NCBI GenBank assembly: GCA_965206405.1
Contig: CBDBJQ010000006.1
Span: 248,001 to 312,000 of the forward strand
DNA length: 64,000 nt
Source: CBDBJQ01 sp965206405
Lineage (GTDB): Bacteria > Pseudomonadota > Alphaproteobacteria > UBA8366
Direction of reading: 5' to 3'
The notes beneath the pieces are model-generated. The model made no database searches, was not told the DNA's origin, and saw nothing but the letters and a program-made list of their open reading frames with translations. Position 1 is the stretch's first letter, and each line of letters opens with the position of its first letter. This document shows, in pieces, positions 60,694 to 64,000 of this stretch. The position numbers were made by a program, and so were the translations under genes.

Positions 60694-61662
60694 CTAGTAG
60701 CCGCGATCCCGGTCGACGAGGTTGCGCGGCGGATCTCCGGCCTCGATCCGGCGGATGTTGTTTACCACTTCCTCGGCGCCCGATGCCGGCGACGTGACGC
60801 TGGCGATGTGTGGGCTGATGGTTACCCCGGGATGATGCCAGAGTGGGCTGTCTTCGGGCAGGGGTTCGGTCTCGAACACATCGAGGGTCGCCTCCGCCAG
60901 CTGTCCGGAATCGAGCGCTGCGAGGATATCGACCTCGACCTGGAGTGCACCGCGGCCGGCATTGACAAGACACGCGCCCTTGGGGAGCTGGGCGAACAGA
61001 TCCCGGTTGAGGATGCCCCTTGTCTCAAGCGTGTGCGGCAGCAGAACCACGAGGATGTCGGTGGCGGCAAGGAACACCCCGAGGCCGTCCCTGCCGTGAT
61101 AGGTGCGAATGCCGGGGGTCGCCCGGGGCGACCGGGACCAGCCGCCGACATCGAAACGAAGTGCTGAGAGCGCCCGTACGGCGTCCCGTCCGAGCATCCC
61201 GAGGCCCATAACCCCGACACGGCGCTGCGGCGCCAGCGGGGTTGGCATTGGCGCCCAGATGCGCGCCGCCTGCTGGAGGTGAAGCTCGCGCTGGCGGCGG
61301 TGGTGGCGCAGGACATGCAGCACAATGAACTCGGTCATGCCGACGATCAGCGAATCCTCGACCATGCGCACGACGGGGATGCCCTCGGGCAGGTCGGGAT
61401 CGTCGAGTAGCGCATCCACGCCGGCGCCAAGCGAGAAGATGCACCGCAGGTTGGAGAACCGGCGCTTCAGTGCGCCCGGCGGAGGGTTCCAGACCAGGGC
61501 GTAGACAACCTCGGAATCGTCTCCCGGGTCATTCCAGTCGCGCAGCACGAGTTTCGGCATCAGCCGGGTGAGTGTTTCTGCCCAGCTGTCGTAGCGGTCG
61601 TTGCCGGAATAGAAGACGAGCGTCGTCACGGGATGTTCCGTGTCGCCACTGCGGGCAGGCAC
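60694..61662 (-). CDS. Glyoxylate/hydroxypyruvate reductase A-like D-2-hydroxyacid dehydrogenase
   Basis: A 322-residue NAD(P)-dependent reductase. The dinucleotide motif RRVGVMGLGMLGRDAVRAL (about 160) and the catalytic trio Arg (LVNAGRGALQ), Glu (DVFETEPLPEDSPLW) and His (ISPHIASVT) are complete. Best fit is the GhrA branch (LGAGVDALLDDPDLP). It reduces glyoxylate or hydroxypyruvate. A Met/Ser-rich N-terminus upstream of VTTLVFYSG may not be translated. Confidence 0.92.
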   Translation of the reverse strand: MPARSGDTEHPVTTLVFYSGNDRYDSWAETLTRLMPKLVLRDWNDPGDDSEVVYALVWNPPPGALKRRFSNLRCIFSLGAGVDALLDDPDLPEGIPVVRMVEDSLIVGMTEFIVLHVLRHHRRQRELHLQQAARIWAPMPTPLAPQRRVGVMGLGMLGRDAVRALSALRFDVGGWSRSPRATPGIRTYHGRDGLGVFLAATDILVVLLPHTLETRGILNRDLFAQLPKGACLVNAGRGALQVEVDILAALDSGQLAEATLDVFETEPLPEDSPLWHHPGVTISPHIASVTSPASGAEEVVNNIRRIEAGDPPRNLVDRDRGY

Positions 61663-61702
61663 GCGGCCGGGTGTGTGCCCCGGGCCGTGGACGGGCGCGC
61701 GC

Positions 61703-63412
61703 TCATGCCGTCGTCTCGGCCTCGAGATCGGGCTCGGCCCTGAGATTGAAAGCGGCGGCCAGCAGGGCCTTGGTGTAGGGGTGCTGCGGGTCTGAGAACA
61801 CCTGCTCGGCGGGGCCGTGTTCCATCACCTGGCCCTCGCGCAGCACGACCAAATGATGGGCGAGCGCGCGCACCACCTTGAGGTCGTGGCTGATGAACAG
61901 GAAGGCGAGGCGGTGGGACCGCTGGAGGCGGACCAGCAGATCGACGATCTGGGCCTGTACCGAGCGGTCGAGAGCCGAGGTCGGCTCGTCGAGCACCAGC
62001 AGTTTTGGGCGCAGCACCATGGCGCGGGCCAGCGTGATGCGCTGGCGCTGGCCGCCGGAGAACTCGTGAGGATAGCGCCAGCGGCTGTCAGGGTCGAGAT
62101 CAACCTCGGCGAGCATCTCGGCGACGAGGTTGTCGCGAGCCTCGTCATCCTCGCCGACGTTGTGCACCTTCATGCCCTCCTCGATGATTTGCCCGATCGA
62201 CATCCTCGGGTTCAGACTGGCGAAGGGATCCTGGAACACCACCTGCATCTCGCGCCGCAGCGGGCGCAGGGTATTCCCCTCGAGATCCTGGATGGCACGG
62301 CCGCGGAATATGACCTCGCCGGTACTCGTCTCGAGGCGTAGCGCCGCCATGGCCAGGGTGGTTTTGCCGGACCCGGACTCGCCGACGATGCCGACCGTCT
62401 CGCCCTCCCGCACCGCGAGCGTGACGCCGTCGACGGCCTTGATGAATCCGACGGTGCGCCGGAGCAAACCCTTGCGGATCGGGAAGTGGACCCGGAGATT
62501 CCTGCAGGCCAACACCTCCGCCGCTTCGGGATCGGCTGCCTCCGGTTCGCCCGAGGGCTCGGCGGCGAGCAGATGGCGGGTATAGGTGTGGTGGGGGCGT
62601 TCGAGGACGTCAGCGACCGGGCCCGATTCGACGATTTCGCCGTCGTTCATCACGCAGACCCGGTCAGCGATTCGGCCGACGATGCCGAGATCGTGGGTGA
62701 TGAACAGCATCGCCATGTTGAAGTTCACGCGAATGAACTCGAGCAGGTCGAGAACCTGAGCTTGAATGGTGACATCAAGGGCGGTGGTCGGCTCGTCCGC
62801 GATCAAAAGATCCGGGTTGTTGGCCAGCGCCATGGCGATCATCACGCGCTGACACTGGCCGCCGGACAGTTCGTGGGGATAGGCGCCGAGCCGCTGTCCA
62901 GGATTGTTGATGCCAACGAGATTGAGGAGCTCGAGAATGCGGGTGCGGGCGCTGGCGGTGTCCTGGATCTCCTCGTCATGCAGAAACAGCATATCGCGAA
63001 TCTGTTTTTCGATCGTGTGAACCGGATTGAGCGAGGTCTGGGGTTCCTGAAAAATCATGGCGATGCGGCTGCCGCGCAGATTCTCCATCACTGCCGGATC
63101 CGCACCAACGAGTTCGTTGCCACGGAACAGGATCGAGCCGGAGGGGTGGCGGGCCTGCGGGTAGGGCAGAAGCTGGGCGATCGAGAGCGCGGTGACCGAC
63201 TTTCCGGATCCGGATTCGCCGACCAGGGCGACGGTTTCGCCGGCCTGGATGTCGAAACTGACCCCGCGCACCGCATGGATTGGTCCCTTCGGCAGCTGGA
63301 AGTCGACCGAGAGGTCGCGGACCGACAGCAGGACGTCGTCTCGCCCGGCATTCGCCTGTCCGCCGTCTGTCGGGGGTGGGGCTGCGCCTTGATCCATCGG
63401 CTGCGCGCTCAT
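61703..63412 (-). CDS. Oligopeptide ABC transporter, fused double ATPase (YejF type)
   Basis: A 569-residue protein with two ABC ATPase domains in one chain. Walker A is GESGSGKSV in domain 1 (about residue 64) and GESGSGKTT in domain 2; signature motifs LSGGQCQRV and FSGGQRQRI, and Walker B LLIADEPT and LLVLDEPT, are complete. The start at 63412 overlaps the permease stop by 4 bp; the longer open frame upstream is antisense-like. YejF energises uptake of microcin C or peptides through YejB/YejE. Confidence 0.93.
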   Translation of the reverse strand: MSAQPMDQGAAPPPTDGGQANAGRDDVLLSVRDLSVDFQLPKGPIHAVRGVSFDIQAGETVALVGESGSGKSVTALSIAQLLPYPQARHPSGSILFRGNELVGADPAVMENLRGSRIAMIFQEPQTSLNPVHTIEKQIRDMLFLHDEEIQDTASARTRILELLNLVGINNPGQRLGAYPHELSGGQCQRVMIAMALANNPDLLIADEPTTALDVTIQAQVLDLLEFIRVNFNMAMLFITHDLGIVGRIADRVCVMNDGEIVESGPVADVLERPHHTYTRHLLAAEPSGEPEAADPEAAEVLACRNLRVHFPIRKGLLRRTVGFIKAVDGVTLAVREGETVGIVGESGSGKTTLAMAALRLETSTGEVIFRGRAIQDLEGNTLRPLRREMQVVFQDPFASLNPRMSIGQIIEEGMKVHNVGEDDEARDNLVAEMLAEVDLDPDSRWRYPHEFSGGQRQRITLARAMVLRPKLLVLDEPTSALDRSVQAQIVDLLVRLQRSHRLAFLFISHDLKVVRALAHHLVVLREGQVMEHGPAEQVFSDPQHPYTKALLAAAFNLRAEPDLEAETTA

Positions 63413-64000
63413 CGCGCCGCCTCCGGCCCCGTGATCTTGCGCGGATCGAACGCGTCGCGCACCGCTTCGCCGATAAACACCAGAAGCGACAGCATGCCGG
63501 CGAGTACGAAGAAGGCGGCGATGCCGAGCCACGGCGCCTGCAGGTTGTTCTTTCCCTGCTTGAGCAGCTCGCCGAGCGATGCCGAGCCCGGCGGCAGACC
63601 AAAGCCGAGGAAGTCGAGCGCGGTCAGGGTGATGACCGAGCCGGAGGTGATGAAGGGCACGAAGGTGAGGGTCGCCACCATCGCGTTGGGGAGCACGTGG
63701 CGGATCATTATGGTCCGGTTCGGCACGCCGAGCGCGCGCGCCGCCCTGACATAGTCGAAGTTGCGGGCACGGAGAAACTCGGCCCGCACCACGCCGACCA
63801 AGGCGGTCCAGCTGAACAGCAGCATCAGGCCGAGCAGCCACCAGAAGTTGGGTTCCACAACGCTGGCTAGGATGATTAGCATGAACAGCACGGGCATGCC
63901 GCCCCAGATCTCGATCAGGCGCTGGCCGATCAGATCCACAGTGCCGCCGAAGTACCCCTGCACGGCGCCGGCCATGACGCCGACCATGGTGCTGAGGATG
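63409..64000 (-). CDS. ABC transporter permease (YejE type), 5' end cut by window
   Basis: The C-terminal 190 or so residues of a binding-protein-dependent permease (BPD_transp_1). Membrane segments and the EAA loop are visible: FDYVRAARALGVPNRTIMIRHVLPNA (in outline), followed by FVPFITSGSVITLTALDFLG and GLPPGSASLGELLKQGKNN. The last is typical of YejE/OppC permeases. The N-terminus lies beyond position 64000. Confidence 0.92.
   Translation of the reverse strand, partial: ILSTMVGVMAGAVQGYFGGTVDLIGQRLIEIWGGMPVLFMLIILASVVEPNFWWLLGLMLLFSWTALVGVVRAEFLRARNFDYVRAARALGVPNRTIMIRHVLPNAMVATLTFVPFITSGSVITLTALDFLGFGLPPGSASLGELLKQGKNNLQAPWLGIAAFFVLAGMLSLLVFIGEAVRDAFDPRKITGPEAAR

Noticed and set aside
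63413..63841. Upstream extension of the double ATPase
   Set aside because: It overlaps the permease coding sequence in another frame and is low-complexity Arg/Ala-rich; the conserved start MSAQPMD at 63412 overlaps the permease stop.

Overview
The window is GC-rich chromosomal DNA, most likely from an alphaproteobacterium of the Rhodospirillales type. The evidence is the mnmE-mnmG-parA-parB order with ParB-binding (parS) sites of the TGTTTCACGTGAAACA type, the holA-lptE-leuS block, a DUF3576 lipoprotein, Coq7, an alphaproteobacterial HNH protein, hydantoinase pairs and two TRAP transporters. Assignments are by reading conserved motifs only; no database search was possible.

Layout. 1-15.2 kb is a housekeeping block: dienelactone hydrolase (cut by the window edge), O6-methylguanine methyltransferase, a thioredoxin-like DUF255 protein, mnmE, mnmG, parA, parB, holA, lptE, leuS, DUF3576, YggS and an L,D-transpeptidase. 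Two parS sites flank or lie in mnmG. The rsmG gene that normally sits between mnmG and parA is missing. 15.2-24.4 kb is a mosaic accessory island. It holds (a) an IS1595-type transposon with an EcoRI-like restriction endonuclease, an adenine methyltransferase broken at a C10 tract and a small basic protein, inserted in a McrC-like nuclease gene; (b) two near-identical IS5-family (ISL2-type) copies, one splitting a 76-codon ORF and the other splitting a UG/Abi-type reverse transcriptase; (c) an IS21 relic; (d) a complete IS3-type element; and (e) a MobA/MobL relaxase relic. In both ISL2 cases, and with the transposon, removing the element plus one copy of the duplicated target restores a continuous reading frame.

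24.4-38.2 kb is ordinary chromosome: NfeD plus an SPFH protein, an OmpR-type regulator with a degenerate receiver, an MFS permease, a VOC protein, tRNA-Leu(CAA), hyuA-hyuB, an NTF2-like protein, a YqaA-type membrane protein, DsbB, Coq7, HNH, AlkA-like glycosylase, GluQRS and tRNA-Ser(GGA). 38.2-40.7 kb is a second relic zone bounded by a 165-bp direct repeat that begins at the tRNA-Ser 3' end. It has two transposase fragments and two DUF1640-like coiled-coil genes that differ by exactly six 33-bp repeats.

40.7-64 kb is transport and metabolism: a DctP/fused DctQM TRAP system with a 53-aa membrane protein, a dehalogenase relic, DUF3750, an arginase-family enzyme, an LLM flavin oxidoreductase, a DUF35/thiolase pair, a class V aminotransferase, a formamidase-like hydrolase, thiO separated from thiS-thiG-thiE by a TAXI-type TRAP system, an M17 aminopeptidase, a GhrA-like reductase and part of a Yej-type oligopeptide ABC transporter.

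Short in-frame and intergenic tandem repeats recur through the window, which suggests slippage-prone DNA. The most promising region for new biology is 15.2-22.6 kb.
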